DNA of 64,000 nt from Variovorax sp. PMC12 (GCF_003019815.1 NZ_CP027773.1:2553001-2617000); one strand, 5' to 3'; positions 34,092 to 42,627 are shown, counted from the first letter of the stretch. Program-made: numbers and translations. Notes: a model not told the origin generated them from the letters alone.

Positions 34092-35255
34092 ATGAACAAC
34101 GCCAACGACAAGAACTACCCCGACATCCGCGACGCCGTGCGCGACCTGTGCGCGCAGTTTCCCGATGCCTACTTCCGCAAGATCGACGAGGCGCGCGGCT
34201 ACCCCGCCGAATTCGTCGATGCGCTCACCAAGGCCGGCTGGATGGCGGCGCTGATTCCGCAGGAGTACGGCGGCTCCGGCCTGGGCCTGACCGAAGCCTC
34301 GGTCATCATGGAAGAGATCAACCGCTGCGGCGGCAACTCCGGCGCCTGCCATGGCCAGATGTACAACATGGGCACGCTGCTGCGGCACGGCAGCGAGGCG
34401 CAGAAGCGCAACTACCTGCCGAAGATCGCCAACGGCGAACTGCGCCTGCAGTCGATGGGCGTGACCGAGCCCACCACCGGCACCGACACCACCAAGATCA
34501 AGACCACCGCCGTGAAGAAGGGCGACCGCTACGTCGTCAACGGCCAGAAGGTGTGGATCTCGCGCATCCAGCACTCCGACCTGATGATCCTGCTGGCGCG
34601 CACCACGCCGCTGGCGGACGTGAAGAAGAAGTCCGAGGGCATGTCGATCTTCATCGTCGACCTGCGCGAGGCCATCGGCAAGGGGCTCACGGTGCAGCCC
34701 ATCCTGAACATGGTGAACCACGAGACCAACGAGCTGTTCTTCGAGAACCTCGAGATCCCGGCCGAGAACCTGATCGGCGAGGAAGGCCAGGGCTTCAAGT
34801 ACATCCTGGACGGGCTCAACGCCGAGCGCACCTTGATTGCCGCCGAGTGCATCGGCGACGGCTACTGGTTCATCGACCGCGTGACGAAGTACACCAAGGA
34901 ACGCGTGGTGTTCGGCCGGCCCATCGGGCAGAACCAGGGCGTGCAGTTTCCGATTGCCGAGGCCTTCATCGAAGTGGAAGCCGCGAACCTGATGCGCTAC
35001 GAGGCCTGCCGCCTGTTCGATGCGCACCAGCCCTGCGGCGCGCAGGCCAACATGGCGAAGTACCTGGCGGCCAAGGCGAGCTGGGAGGCCGCCAATGCCT
35101 GCCTGCAGTTCCATGGCGGCTTCGGCTTCGCGTGCGAATACGACATCGAGCGCAAGTTCCGAGAGACACGGCTTTACCAGGTGGCGCCGATCTCGACGAA
35201 CCTGATCCTGAGCTATGTTGCAGAGCACATGCTGGGCCTGCCCCGTTCGTTCTGA
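34092..35255 (+). CDS. Acyl-CoA dehydrogenase with helix-G-type catalytic Glu
   Basis: A 387-residue acyl-CoA dehydrogenase. VTEPTTGTDTTKIKTTA and VVNGQKVWISRIQHSD mark the FAD and substrate sites, and LQFHGGFGFACEYDIERKFRE marks the C-terminal helices. The normal YEGT motif is replaced by LYQVAPISTN, so there is no Glu at the MCAD position. Glu245 (GLNAERTLIAAE) sits where isovaleryl- and long-chain acyl-CoA dehydrogenases carry their base, so the enzyme is probably active with branched or longer substrates. It lies between the citryl-CoA lyase-like and MmgE/PrpD genes, with 10-bp gaps. Confidence 0.9.
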   Translation: MNNANDKNYPDIRDAVRDLCAQFPDAYFRKIDEARGYPAEFVDALTKAGWMAALIPQEYGGSGLGLTEASVIMEEINRCGGNSGACHGQMYNMGTLLRHGSEAQKRNYLPKIANGELRLQSMGVTEPTTGTDTTKIKTTAVKKGDRYVVNGQKVWISRIQHSDLMILLARTTPLADVKKKSEGMSIFIVDLREAIGKGLTVQPILNMVNHETNELFFENLEIPAENLIGEEGQGFKYILDGLNAERTLIAAECIGDGYWFIDRVTKYTKERVVFGRPIGQNQGVQFPIAEAFIEVEAANLMRYEACRLFDAHQPCGAQANMAKYLAAKASWEAANACLQFHGGFGFACEYDIERKFRETRLYQVAPISTNLILSYVAEHMLGLPRSF

Positions 35256-35265
35256 AGGACTTCCC

Positions 35266-36630
35266 ATGAACTCCGTCGACCATCCGAGCAAGGTGCTCGC
35301 GACTTTCGCGGCCGAACTGCAGTTCGCCGACATTCCCGCCCCCGTGCTGCGCCGCACCGAGGACCTGATGCTCGACTGGCTGGGCTCGGTGCTGGCGGCC
35401 CGCACGGCGCGGCCCGTACGCAGCATCGAGCGCTTCGCCCGGACGATGGGCCCCGCGGAAGGCCCCAGCGAAATACTGACTTCGCGCCAGACCAGCTCGC
35501 CGCTGTTCGCCGCGCTGGTGAATGCGGCGGCCTCGCACTTCGTGGAGCAGGACGACGTGCACAACGGCTCGGTGTTCCATCCGGCCGCCGTCGTCATCGC
35601 GCCCGCGCTCGCGGTGGCGCAGAGCCTCGGTGCGAGCGGCGCGCAGCTGCTCACGGCCGTGGTCGCAGGGTATGAAGTCGGCATCCGCGTCGGCGAGTTC
35701 CTCGGCCGCTCGCACTACAAGACCTTCCACACGACGGCGACCGCGGGCACGCTCGCGGCGGCTGCTGCAGTGGGCCGCCTGCTGAACCTCACGCCGCAGC
35801 AGATGCTGCACGCCTTCGGCTCGGCCGGCACGCAATCGGCCGGCGTGTGGGAGTTCCTGCGCGACGCGGCAGACTCCAAGCAGTTGCACTGCGCGCACGC
35901 GGCGGCCAGCGGGCTGATGTCGGCCTACCTCGCGCAGGACGGCTTCACCGGCGCGGCGAAGATCCTCGAAGGTGCGCAAGGCCTGGGCGTGGGTATGTCT
36001 AGCGACGCCGACCCGGCCAGGCTCACCGACGGCCTCGGCACGCGCTGGACGCTGGCCGAAACCTCCTTCAAATACCACGCATCCTGCCGCCACACCCACC
36101 CCGCCGCCGATGCGCTGCTGCAGGTGATGCAGCAGAACAACCTGAAGCCCGCCGACGTGTCGCGCGTGACCACGCACGTGCACCAGGGCGCCATCGACGT
36201 GCTGGGCCGCGTCGATGTGCCGGCCACGGTGCACCAGGGCAAGTTCTCGATGGGCACGGTGCTGGGTCTGATCGCCGTGCACGGCCGCGCGGGCCTGGGC
36301 GAGTTCGACCGCGACTTCCTCGCGCCCGAGGTCTCGGCCTTCCGCGAGAAGGTGACGATGGAGCTCGACGAAGAGGTCGACACCGCCTACCCGGCGCGCT
36401 GGATCGGGAAGGTCAGCGTCCACACCACCGACGGCCGCAGGCTGCAGGGCCGCGTGGACGAGCCAAAGGGCGACCCCGGCAACAGCCTGGACCGTGCGGA
36501 GATCGAGGACAAGATGCAGCGCTTGGCGCACTACGGCGAAGGCGCCACCGCCGACGAGGCGAAGGCGCTGTGCGAGCAGGTCTGGAAGCTGGCCGATACG
36601 CCGCGCGTGGGGCGCTGGCTGATCGGCTGA
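35266..36630 (+). CDS. MmgE/PrpD family protein
   Basis: A 454-residue member of the MmgE/PrpD family (2-methylcitrate dehydratase, cis-aconitate decarboxylase and relatives). Characteristic segments are LDWLGSVLAARTARPVRS, the conserved EQDDVHNGSVFHPAAVVI, AVVAGYEVGIRVG, KTFHTTATAGTLAAAAA and FKYHASCRHTHPAADALL. Family length is about 450-500. The start is supported by GAAGGAC upstream of the ATG. With the lyase-like and dehydrogenase genes it suggests dehydration of a tricarboxylate or hydroxy-dicarboxylate, but family members are hard to assign by sequence. Confidence 0.9.
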   Translation: MNSVDHPSKVLATFAAELQFADIPAPVLRRTEDLMLDWLGSVLAARTARPVRSIERFARTMGPAEGPSEILTSRQTSSPLFAALVNAAASHFVEQDDVHNGSVFHPAAVVIAPALAVAQSLGASGAQLLTAVVAGYEVGIRVGEFLGRSHYKTFHTTATAGTLAAAAAVGRLLNLTPQQMLHAFGSAGTQSAGVWEFLRDAADSKQLHCAHAAASGLMSAYLAQDGFTGAAKILEGAQGLGVGMSSDADPARLTDGLGTRWTLAETSFKYHASCRHTHPAADALLQVMQQNNLKPADVSRVTTHVHQGAIDVLGRVDVPATVHQGKFSMGTVLGLIAVHGRAGLGEFDRDFLAPEVSAFREKVTMELDEEVDTAYPARWIGKVSVHTTDGRRLQGRVDEPKGDPGNSLDRAEIEDKMQRLAHYGEGATADEAKALCEQVWKLADTPRVGRWLIG

Positions 36631-36636
36631 AGCGGC

Positions 36637-37344
36637 TCAGGCGAAAAGTCGCCCCTGGCCAGGCACGCGCGGGTCGAGCCCGGCGGTGCCGACGAGGTCC
36701 CAGAAGCCGGCGGGCGAACTCGACACCACGGGCACCCGCAGGCGGGCTTCGACTTCGCGCACGGCATCGAGCGTGACCAGTCCGCCGCACGAGATGAGGA
36801 TGCCGTCGGCGCCGGGCTGGGCTTCGAACACCTTCAGGCACAAATCGACCAGCACCCGGGTCGGCACTTCGCCCACGGCCTTCACGTCGGAGATGGAAAG
36901 GCCTTCGAGCGCGAGAGGCTCGAAGTCGCTCTGCTCCAGGTACTTGCGCAGGTGCTGGTTGACTTCATCGATGTACGCCGTGGCCACCGCCACGCGCCGC
37001 ACGCCGAGGTGACGCAGTGCACCGACGATGGCGTTGCTCATGGTGGTGCAGGGCAATCCGGTGGCGCGCGTCATCTCGGCTTCGAGCTCCCGGTTGAAGG
37101 CCGCGCCGCGGAAGAAGCTCAGCGATGTGCCCATGAGCGAGACCACGCTCACGCCCTCTTCCTTGAGCGCCACGGCCTTCTCGACCACCGAGTCGATGAC
37201 ATCCAGATAGCCGCGCGTGGAAATCTCTCCGAGGCCCAGGCCTTTGGCACTGAAGCGGATGCGCTCGCCGTAGAGCAGCGGGCCGTCCACCGGCACTGCG
37301 CCGGCTGCGGGGGGGACTATCAGGCCGAGGTGGGGTGTTGTCAT
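36637..37344 (-). CDS. amdA: Arylmalonate decarboxylase (AMDase)
   Basis: A 235-residue Asp/Glu racemase-superfamily protein that matches Bordetella arylmalonate decarboxylase along its whole length as I recall it (IVPPAAG, MGTSLSFFRGAAFN, TGLPCTTMS, VATAYIDEVN, SCGGLVTLDA, VPVVSSSPAGFWD). The single catalytic Cys186 and the oxyanion residues Thr73, Ser74, Tyr124 and Gly187 correspond to Cys188, Thr75, Ser76, Tyr126 and Gly189. Gly72 replaces the second racemase Cys, which identifies a decarboxylase. The enzyme decarboxylates alpha-disubstituted malonates without cofactor. Its stop is 7 bp from the convergent MmgE/PrpD stop. The natural substrate is not known to me. Confidence 0.92.
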   Translation of the reverse strand: MTTPHLGLIVPPAAGAVPVDGPLLYGERIRFSAKGLGLGEISTRGYLDVIDSVVEKAVALKEEGVSVVSLMGTSLSFFRGAAFNRELEAEMTRATGLPCTTMSNAIVGALRHLGVRRVAVATAYIDEVNQHLRKYLEQSDFEPLALEGLSISDVKAVGEVPTRVLVDLCLKVFEAQPGADGILISCGGLVTLDAVREVEARLRVPVVSSSPAGFWDLVGTAGLDPRVPGQGRLFA

Positions 37345-37381
37345 TTCAGTGTTTCGTGTTTTGTTTGTGGGTCTTTCGGGG

Positions 37382-37510
37382 CGTGTGCGAGCCGATCAAC
37401 AAGTGCTCTGAGCGCTCACGCTGGCGGGGTACCTTGCGCAGCGAAATAAAGGAGGAGGGGCGAAGCCCCGGGGGACATTCGCGGAGCAAGGTACCCCGCC
37501 GGCGTGAGCA
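37382..37510 (+). repeat. Structured repeat family A, copy 3
   Basis: This copy has perfect 15-bp outer arms, GGCGGGGTACCTTGC (37423-37437) and GCAAGGTACCCCGCC (37486-37500), around the conserved core and an inner GGGGC-GAA-GCCCC hairpin. The left flank (GTGTGCGAGCCGATC..GTGCTCTGAGCGCTCACG) matches copy 1. On the minus strand it begins 19 bp after the stop codon of the Bug gene at 37530-38540, the same geometry as copy 1 relative to the YiiX-like gene. Confidence 0.87.
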
Positions 37511-37529
37511 AGCCCCGAACAAAAAAACC

Positions 37530-38540
37530 TCAGTTCCCCTCAGCCACGATGCGCTGGTCAGAAATGATCTTCTTCCACCGCGAAGTCTCCGCAGCCATGT
37601 CCTTCCCAAGCTGCGATGGCGTTGAATAGGCACGCAGCGTGCCCTGCGCCGCGGCAGCAGCACCGGCCTCCGGCGTGTCGAGCACCGACTTCACCGCAGC
37701 CGACAGCTGCTCGACCACTTCGTTCGGTGTGCCAGCCGGCGCCAGCACGAAGATGCGCGGCGCCACATCGAAGCCCGGCAACGCATCGGCCAGCGGCGGC
37801 ACGCTCTCCGCGCCTTCGAGCTTCGCCGTGTTCATCAGCGCCACCGCGCGCAGCTTGCCCGCCTTGGCCTGTGCCATGCCTGCCGTCGCGCTCACCACGC
37901 CAAGGGGAATCTGCCCGCCGATCACGTCCGGCACGATCTGCGCGGCGCCGCGGTACGGCACATGCACCACCGAGCTGCCGGTGGATTGCTTGAGCATCTC
38001 GAAGCCCAGGTGCTGCACCGTGCCGACGCCCGACGTGGCATACGAATAGCGCGAGGCATTGGCCTTGAGCTCCTTCACCAGCTCCGCGGGCGTCTTCGCG
38101 GGAAAGTCGTTGTTGGCGACGATCATCAGCGGCGAGATGAAGGCGCCCGCCACCGGCTTGAAGCTGGTGAGCGGATCGATGCCGATCTTCGGCTGCAGCA
38201 GCTTGGCGATGAGCAAGGCGCTGTCGCCCATCATCAGCGTGTACCCGTCGGGCGGCGCCTTGGCGACGAACTCGGCCGCGATGAGCCCCGTGGCGCCGGT
38301 GCGGTTCTCCACCAGCACCTGCTGGCCCAGCACGGCCGACAGGCGCACGCCGAGCAGGCGGGCCACCGCATCCACGCCGCCGCCGGCCGAGTAACCGACC
38401 ACGAGGCGGATCGGCTTGTCGGGGTACTTCTGGGCCCGGGCCACGGGCGCCGCGAGGGCAAAGGCACCCGCAAAGCCCAGGGCCGCCATCGCGCGCAGTG
38501 CATGGCGGCGCTCGGGTCGATTCGCTTGTCTGGCTTTCAT
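37530..38540 (-). CDS. Bug-family (TctC-like) periplasmic solute receptor
   Basis: A 336-residue receptor. The ATG at 38540 has a good site (GGAGAC), followed by a signal peptide ending at PVARAQ. Family motifs are IRLVVGYSAGGGVDAVAR, VENRTGATG, APPDGYTLMMGDS and HVPYRGAAQIVPD. It lies downstream of the enolase-superfamily gene (40 bp) and next to the arylmalonate decarboxylase gene; I recall published AMDase surveys noting such receptors as frequent neighbours. It may therefore take up a substituted malonate. Confidence 0.9.
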   Translation of the reverse strand: MKARQANRPERRHALRAMAALGFAGAFALAAPVARAQKYPDKPIRLVVGYSAGGGVDAVARLLGVRLSAVLGQQVLVENRTGATGLIAAEFVAKAPPDGYTLMMGDSALLIAKLLQPKIGIDPLTSFKPVAGAFISPLMIVANNDFPAKTPAELVKELKANASRYSYATSGVGTVQHLGFEMLKQSTGSSVVHVPYRGAAQIVPDVIGGQIPLGVVSATAGMAQAKAGKLRAVALMNTAKLEGAESVPPLADALPGFDVAPRIFVLAPAGTPNEVVEQLSAAVKSVLDTPEAGAAAAAQGTLRAYSTPSQLGKDMAAETSRWKKIISDQRIVAEGN

Positions 38541-38580
38541 CTTGTCTCCGTTGTCTTGTTCGGAATCGCCGGCCGGCTGC

Positions 38581-39735
38581 TCAGGCCTTGCCCTTGCCGT
38601 GCGAGGTCGGCAGCTTCGCCAGCTCGCGCACGCGGTCGGCATTGGGAGCGAAGCCCAGGCCCGGCGTCTCGGGCAGCGTGAGCCAGCCCTGGTCGGGCAC
38701 CGGCAGGCCGTCGAAGATCTGCTTGAGCATCTGCACCGCCACGTAGTGGTACTCGACCAGCCCGCCGTTCGACACGCCCGCATGCAGGTGCATGTTGTGG
38801 AAGGGCCAGGCGCCGCCGTTGTCGATGGGCACGTTGAAGGCCTGCGCCATGCCCGCGATCTTCAGCACCTGCGAGTAGCCGCCAGAGATGGTCACGTTGG
38901 GCTGCAGCACGTCGGCGGCCTGGTTCACCAGCAGGTCGCGAAAGCGGAAGGCCAGGCCCTCGTTCTGGCCGCAGGCCAGCGGAATGCGGGTGCGCGCGCG
39001 CAGCTGGGCCATCTGGCGCACGTCGTTCTGCGTGAGCGGCTCCTCGAAGAAGCTGATGCCGTAGGGCTCGATGCGGTGCGCCAGCTCGGTGGCGTGGAAC
39101 AGGTCGAGGCCGCAGTTGGCGTCGACGTACAGCTTCACGTCGGGGCCCACGGCCTCGCGCACCGCCGCCACGCGGCGCACGTCCTCGGCGATGACCTCGT
39201 CGAGCGGGCGCGGCTCGTCGCGGCGTGCGAGCGCGTGGTTGCCGACGGTCATCTTCAGGCGCTGGAAGCCCTGGGAGACCCACAGCCTGGCGGCGGCGGC
39301 GAGCTGGTCGCGCTCGAAGAAGCCGAAGCCGAAGGTGGCGTACACCGGCACCCTGGCGCGCGCGCCGCCCAGCAGGCGCCACAGCGGCTGGCCGAGCGCC
39401 CTGGCCTTGATGTCCCACAGCGCGATGTCGAGCGCGGCGATGGTGTGGCTGGCATAGCCGGTCTGGCCGCGCGGCGAGAGCAGCCAGTAGAGCTTCTCCC
39501 ACAGGCGCTCGGTGGCCATCGGGTCTTCGCCGATCAGCGCGGGGCCGGCCACTTCGCGCACGGCGGCGGCGATGATTTCTTCCTCGGTGATGGCGGTCAT
39601 GCCGTGGCCGACGAGGCCGGTGTCGGTCTCGATCTCCGTAAGGCACAGCGACAGCGAGGTCTGCTTGTTCAGGCCGACCACGTCGATGGTCACGGGAATG
39701 TTCAGCGGCGTGGCGCTGACGCGAACGATCTTCAA
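38581..39735 (-). CDS. Mandelate racemase/muconate-lactonising-type enzyme (enolase superfamily)
   Basis: A 384-residue enolase-superfamily protein. Metal ligands are visible in VDANCGLDL, FFEEPLTQ and CGQNEGL, and a His-rich segment PFHNMHLHAG occurs at the end of the barrel. The first base position reads RLKMTVGN, so the usual KxK is KxT: the second Lys is replaced. The start is TTG at 39735, 5 bp after AGGAGA; the longer frame to 39777 lacks such a site. It probably abstracts a proton alpha to a carboxylate to racemise, dehydrate or cycloisomerise an acid. The substrate is unknown. Confidence 0.85.
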   Translation of the reverse strand: MKIVRVSATPLNIPVTIDVVGLNKQTSLSLCLTEIETDTGLVGHGMTAITEEEIIAAAVREVAGPALIGEDPMATERLWEKLYWLLSPRGQTGYASHTIAALDIALWDIKARALGQPLWRLLGGARARVPVYATFGFGFFERDQLAAAARLWVSQGFQRLKMTVGNHALARRDEPRPLDEVIAEDVRRVAAVREAVGPDVKLYVDANCGLDLFHATELAHRIEPYGISFFEEPLTQNDVRQMAQLRARTRIPLACGQNEGLAFRFRDLLVNQAADVLQPNVTISGGYSQVLKIAGMAQAFNVPIDNGGAWPFHNMHLHAGVSNGGLVEYHYVAVQMLKQIFDGLPVPDQGWLTLPETPGLGFAPNADRVRELAKLPTSHGKGKA

Positions 39736-39844
39736 GGGTGTCTCCTTTGGTTTGCGCGATCTTTGCGCGCGGGCCACGGGAGAACAATTCGTTTTTGGCG
39801 AGCGCGAGGCTTCGCGCGGCGCGAAGGCTGGCGCGCCCTCGCGT

Positions 39845-40732
39845 TCAGTCCGGCCGGCCGAGGTGCTCGAGCACGGAGCGCGCGGCCACGGTCAGGTCCT
39901 GCTGCCTGCGCACGCACAGCAGGTGCCGGCGCAGCGCCCAGGGCGCGTCGAGCTTCAGGCAGCGCAGCCGCAGTATCTGCAGCTGCGGCAGGATGGCCGC
40001 ATAAGGCAGCACGCCGATGCCCACGCCCTGCTCCACCATGCGGCACACCATGTCGAAGCTGCCCACCTGCATGCGCACCTTCAGCGGCACCTGCGCTTCC
40101 AGCGCGGCGGCCAGCAGCACCCGGTGCAGCGCGGTGCCTTCGCGCACCACGATATGGTCGTAGCGCAGAACCTCTTCCACGCCGATGCGCTTGCGCCGGG
40201 CCAGAGGATGGTCGCGTGCGATCACCACGGCCAGTTCGTCGTTGCGGTACGGCAGGCATTCGAGGCCTTCGGCGGGCGTGTGGCTCTCGATCACGCCGAT
40301 GTCGGCCAGGCCCGCCTGCACGGCCTTCACCACCTCGGTGCTGGCGCGCTCCTGCAGGTCGATCTTCAGCACCGGGTGCAGCCGCAGGAAGGAGCCGATC
40401 TGCGCCGGCAGGAACTGCGCGATGGTTGACGCGTTGGCCGTGATGCTGACCACGCCCGCCACGCCGTTCTGGAAATCGTCGAACTCGGCGCCGAGGCGGT
40501 CCATGGCCGAGAGCACGGCGCGCGCATGCAGCAGCAGGCCATGCCCCGCCGAAGTGAGCGTGACGCCGCGCGCATGGCGCACCAGCAGCGGCAGCCTGGC
40601 GCGGGCCTCGAGGTCGGAGATGCGCTTGCTGGCGGCCGCAAGCGCGATGTGGCAGCGCTTGGCGCCTTCGCTGATGCTGCCGTGGTCGGCCACGGTCACG
40701 AACAGGCGCAGCGACTTCAGGTCGGCGGACAT
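39845..40732 (-). CDS. LysR family transcriptional regulator
   Basis: A 295-residue LysR regulator with the HTH at about residues 6-60 (GSISEGAKRCHIALAAASKRI) and a standard effector domain. It lies 109 bp upstream of the enolase-superfamily gene on the same strand and 13 bp downstream of a second, similar LysR gene. Both share the motif ISLAAAS/IALAAASxRI in the recognition helix and a DFQNG/DFGKG linker, so they are diverged tandem duplicates. Confidence 0.88.
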   Translation of the reverse strand: MSADLKSLRLFVTVADHGSISEGAKRCHIALAAASKRISDLEARARLPLLVRHARGVTLTSAGHGLLLHARAVLSAMDRLGAEFDDFQNGVAGVVSITANASTIAQFLPAQIGSFLRLHPVLKIDLQERASTEVVKAVQAGLADIGVIESHTPAEGLECLPYRNDELAVVIARDHPLARRKRIGVEEVLRYDHIVVREGTALHRVLLAAALEAQVPLKVRMQVGSFDMVCRMVEQGVGIGVLPYAAILPQLQILRLRCLKLDAPWALRRHLLCVRRQQDLTVAARSVLEHLGRPD

Positions 40733-40745
40733 GGCGTGCGCGCCC

Positions 40746-41636
40746 TCAGTGCGAAACAAGGTGGTCGAACAGCTCGCGCGCGGAAGCCGGCAGCTGCTCG
40801 CGGTTGCGCGCGATCAGCTTCAGCTCGCGCTCGGCCCAGGCATCGCTGAGCGCCACGGTCGAGATGCGCATCGCCATCGACAGGCGCTGCGCCGACGACG
40901 CCGGCAGCACGCCCACCCCCACGCCCGCCTCGATCATCAGGCAGATGGCCTCGAAGCTGCTCACCTGGATGCGCGGGTTGAAGCCCCGGCCCGCGAGCTC
41001 GGCGCGGCGCTGCAGGAAGCGGTGGATGGCGCTGCCGTGGTGCAGGCCCACGTGCTGCTCGTCGAGCGTTTCGGCGAAGGCCACGGAGGGCGCGCCCGCC
41101 AGGTGATGCGTGGTGGGCACCACCAGCACGAGCTGGTTGCTGCCGAAGGGGCGCGCGTCGAAGTCGCCGGTGTGCACGTCGCCCGCGAGGATGCCGATGT
41201 CGGCCTCGCCGTCGGCCACCGCGCGCACGATCTCCTCGCTCAGGTATTCGCGCAGGTCCACCTGCACGGCAGGATGCTGCGTGAGGAAGCCGGCCAGCTT
41301 CTGCGGCAGGTATTCGGTGATCGACGTGGTGTTGGCGAACACCCGCACATGGCCCTTGATGCCCTTGCCGAAGTCCTGCATGTCGCAGCGCAGGTGCTCC
41401 ATCTGCTGCATCACGCGCTTGGCGTGGTACAGCACGGCCTGCCCGGCGGCAGTGAGCGTCACGCCCTGCGCGCTGCGGTGCAGCAGCTTGCCGCCCACCG
41501 CCTCTTCCATCTGCTTGATGCGGGTGGAGGCCGCGGCCAGCGAGATGCAGGCTTTCTCCGCACCGCGCGTGAGGCTGTGCGCGTCCGCCACGTAGACGAA
41601 CAGTTTCAGGTCGAACAGGTCGAAGTGCAGGTTCAC
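40746..41636 (-). CDS. LysR family transcriptional regulator
   Basis: A 296-residue LysR regulator starting with GTG at 41636. The HTH is at residues 7-62 (HSLTRGAEKACISLAAASTR) and the effector domain is complete. It is followed after 13 bp by the other LysR gene, and preceded on the same strand by an SDR gene. Both LysR genes sit between the SDR and the enolase-superfamily gene and probably control this catabolic locus. Confidence 0.88.
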   Translation of the reverse strand: MNLHFDLFDLKLFVYVADAHSLTRGAEKACISLAAASTRIKQMEEAVGGKLLHRSAQGVTLTAAGQAVLYHAKRVMQQMEHLRCDMQDFGKGIKGHVRVFANTTSITEYLPQKLAGFLTQHPAVQVDLREYLSEEIVRAVADGEADIGILAGDVHTGDFDARPFGSNQLVLVVPTTHHLAGAPSVAFAETLDEQHVGLHHGSAIHRFLQRRAELAGRGFNPRIQVSSFEAICLMIEAGVGVGVLPASSAQRLSMAMRISTVALSDAWAERELKLIARNREQLPASARELFDHLVSH

Positions 41637-41721
41637 CGGGCGCGGGCACGAAGGAGGAAGGGAACGCGCATTGTCCGGCGAATGAAGCCGAAGCCGCGCC
41701 CGGACTGCTGCGGGTTTGTCC

Positions 41722-42627
41722 TCAGACCGGGTCCCAGCTGAACACGTCGGCCGAACGGTCCAGCGGGAAGAAGCTGGCACGCATCGCGGGCATGGCGTGC
41801 TCGGCGATGCTCTGCGGCGTCCAGCCCTCGGAGCGGTGGATGGAGCGCACCGGGCGCGGCTGGCTGATGAGCGAGATCTCGTTGTTGCGCACCGAGAAGA
41901 TCTGCCCGTTGACCGCGCCGGCTGCATCGCTCGCCAGGTACACCGCGAGCGGCGCGACCTTGGCGGGCGTCATCTGCTTGATCTTGTCGACGCGGGCGCG
42001 CTGCTCGTCGGTGTCGGTGGGAATGGCGCCGATCATGCGGCTCCAGGCAAAGGGCGCGATGCAGTTGGAACGCACATTGAATTTCTGCATGTCCAGCGCG
42101 ATCGACTTCGACAGCGCGACGATGCCGAGCTTGGCCGCCGAGTAGTTGGCCTGCCCGAAGTTGCCGATGAGGCCCGAGGTCGAGGTCATGTGCACCAGCG
42201 CGCCCGAGTTCTGCTCCTTGAAGTGCGTGGCGGCCGCGCGGCTCGCGTAATACGAGCCGTAAAGATGCACCTTGAGCACCGAGTCCCACTCGTCGACCGA
42301 CATCTTGTGGAAGAAGCGGTCGCGCAGGATGCCCGCGTTGTTGACCACCGCGTCGATGCGGCCGAAGCTGTCGAGCGCGCATTGCACGATGCGCGCGGCG
42401 CTGGCGGCATCGGCCACGTTGTCGGTGTTGGGCACGGCCTGCCCGCCGGCCGCGCGGATCTCGTCGGCCACCTGCTGCGCGGGGCCGGCGCTGCCGCCTT
42501 CGCCGTCGAGCGCCGCGCCGATGTCGTTGACCACCACCTTCGCGCCATGCGCCGCCATCGCCAGCGCGATGTCGCGCCCGATGCCGCCGCCCGCGCCGGT
42601 GACGACGACCACTTTTCCTTCAACCAT
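41722..42627 (-). CDS. SDR family oxidoreductase (MFE-2/3-hydroxyacyl-CoA dehydrogenase type)
   Basis: A 301-residue short-chain dehydrogenase. The NAD loop TGAGGGIGRDIA, VVNNAG, the Ser region (HMTSTSG) and the YSAAKLG active site are present. The long loop (VVNDIGAALDGEGGSAGPAQ) and C-terminal extension resemble the dehydrogenase part of peroxisomal multifunctional enzyme 2 and related bacterial 3-hydroxyacyl-CoA dehydrogenases. It therefore fits a beta-oxidation-like route with the two acyl-CoA dehydrogenases of this locus. The start is ATG 42627. Confidence 0.87.
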   Translation of the reverse strand: MVEGKVVVVTGAGGGIGRDIALAMAAHGAKVVVNDIGAALDGEGGSAGPAQQVADEIRAAGGQAVPNTDNVADAASAARIVQCALDSFGRIDAVVNNAGILRDRFFHKMSVDEWDSVLKVHLYGSYYASRAAATHFKEQNSGALVHMTSTSGLIGNFGQANYSAAKLGIVALSKSIALDMQKFNVRSNCIAPFAWSRMIGAIPTDTDEQRARVDKIKQMTPAKVAPLAVYLASDAAGAVNGQIFSVRNNEISLISQPRPVRSIHRSEGWTPQSIAEHAMPAMRASFFPLDRSADVFSWDPV

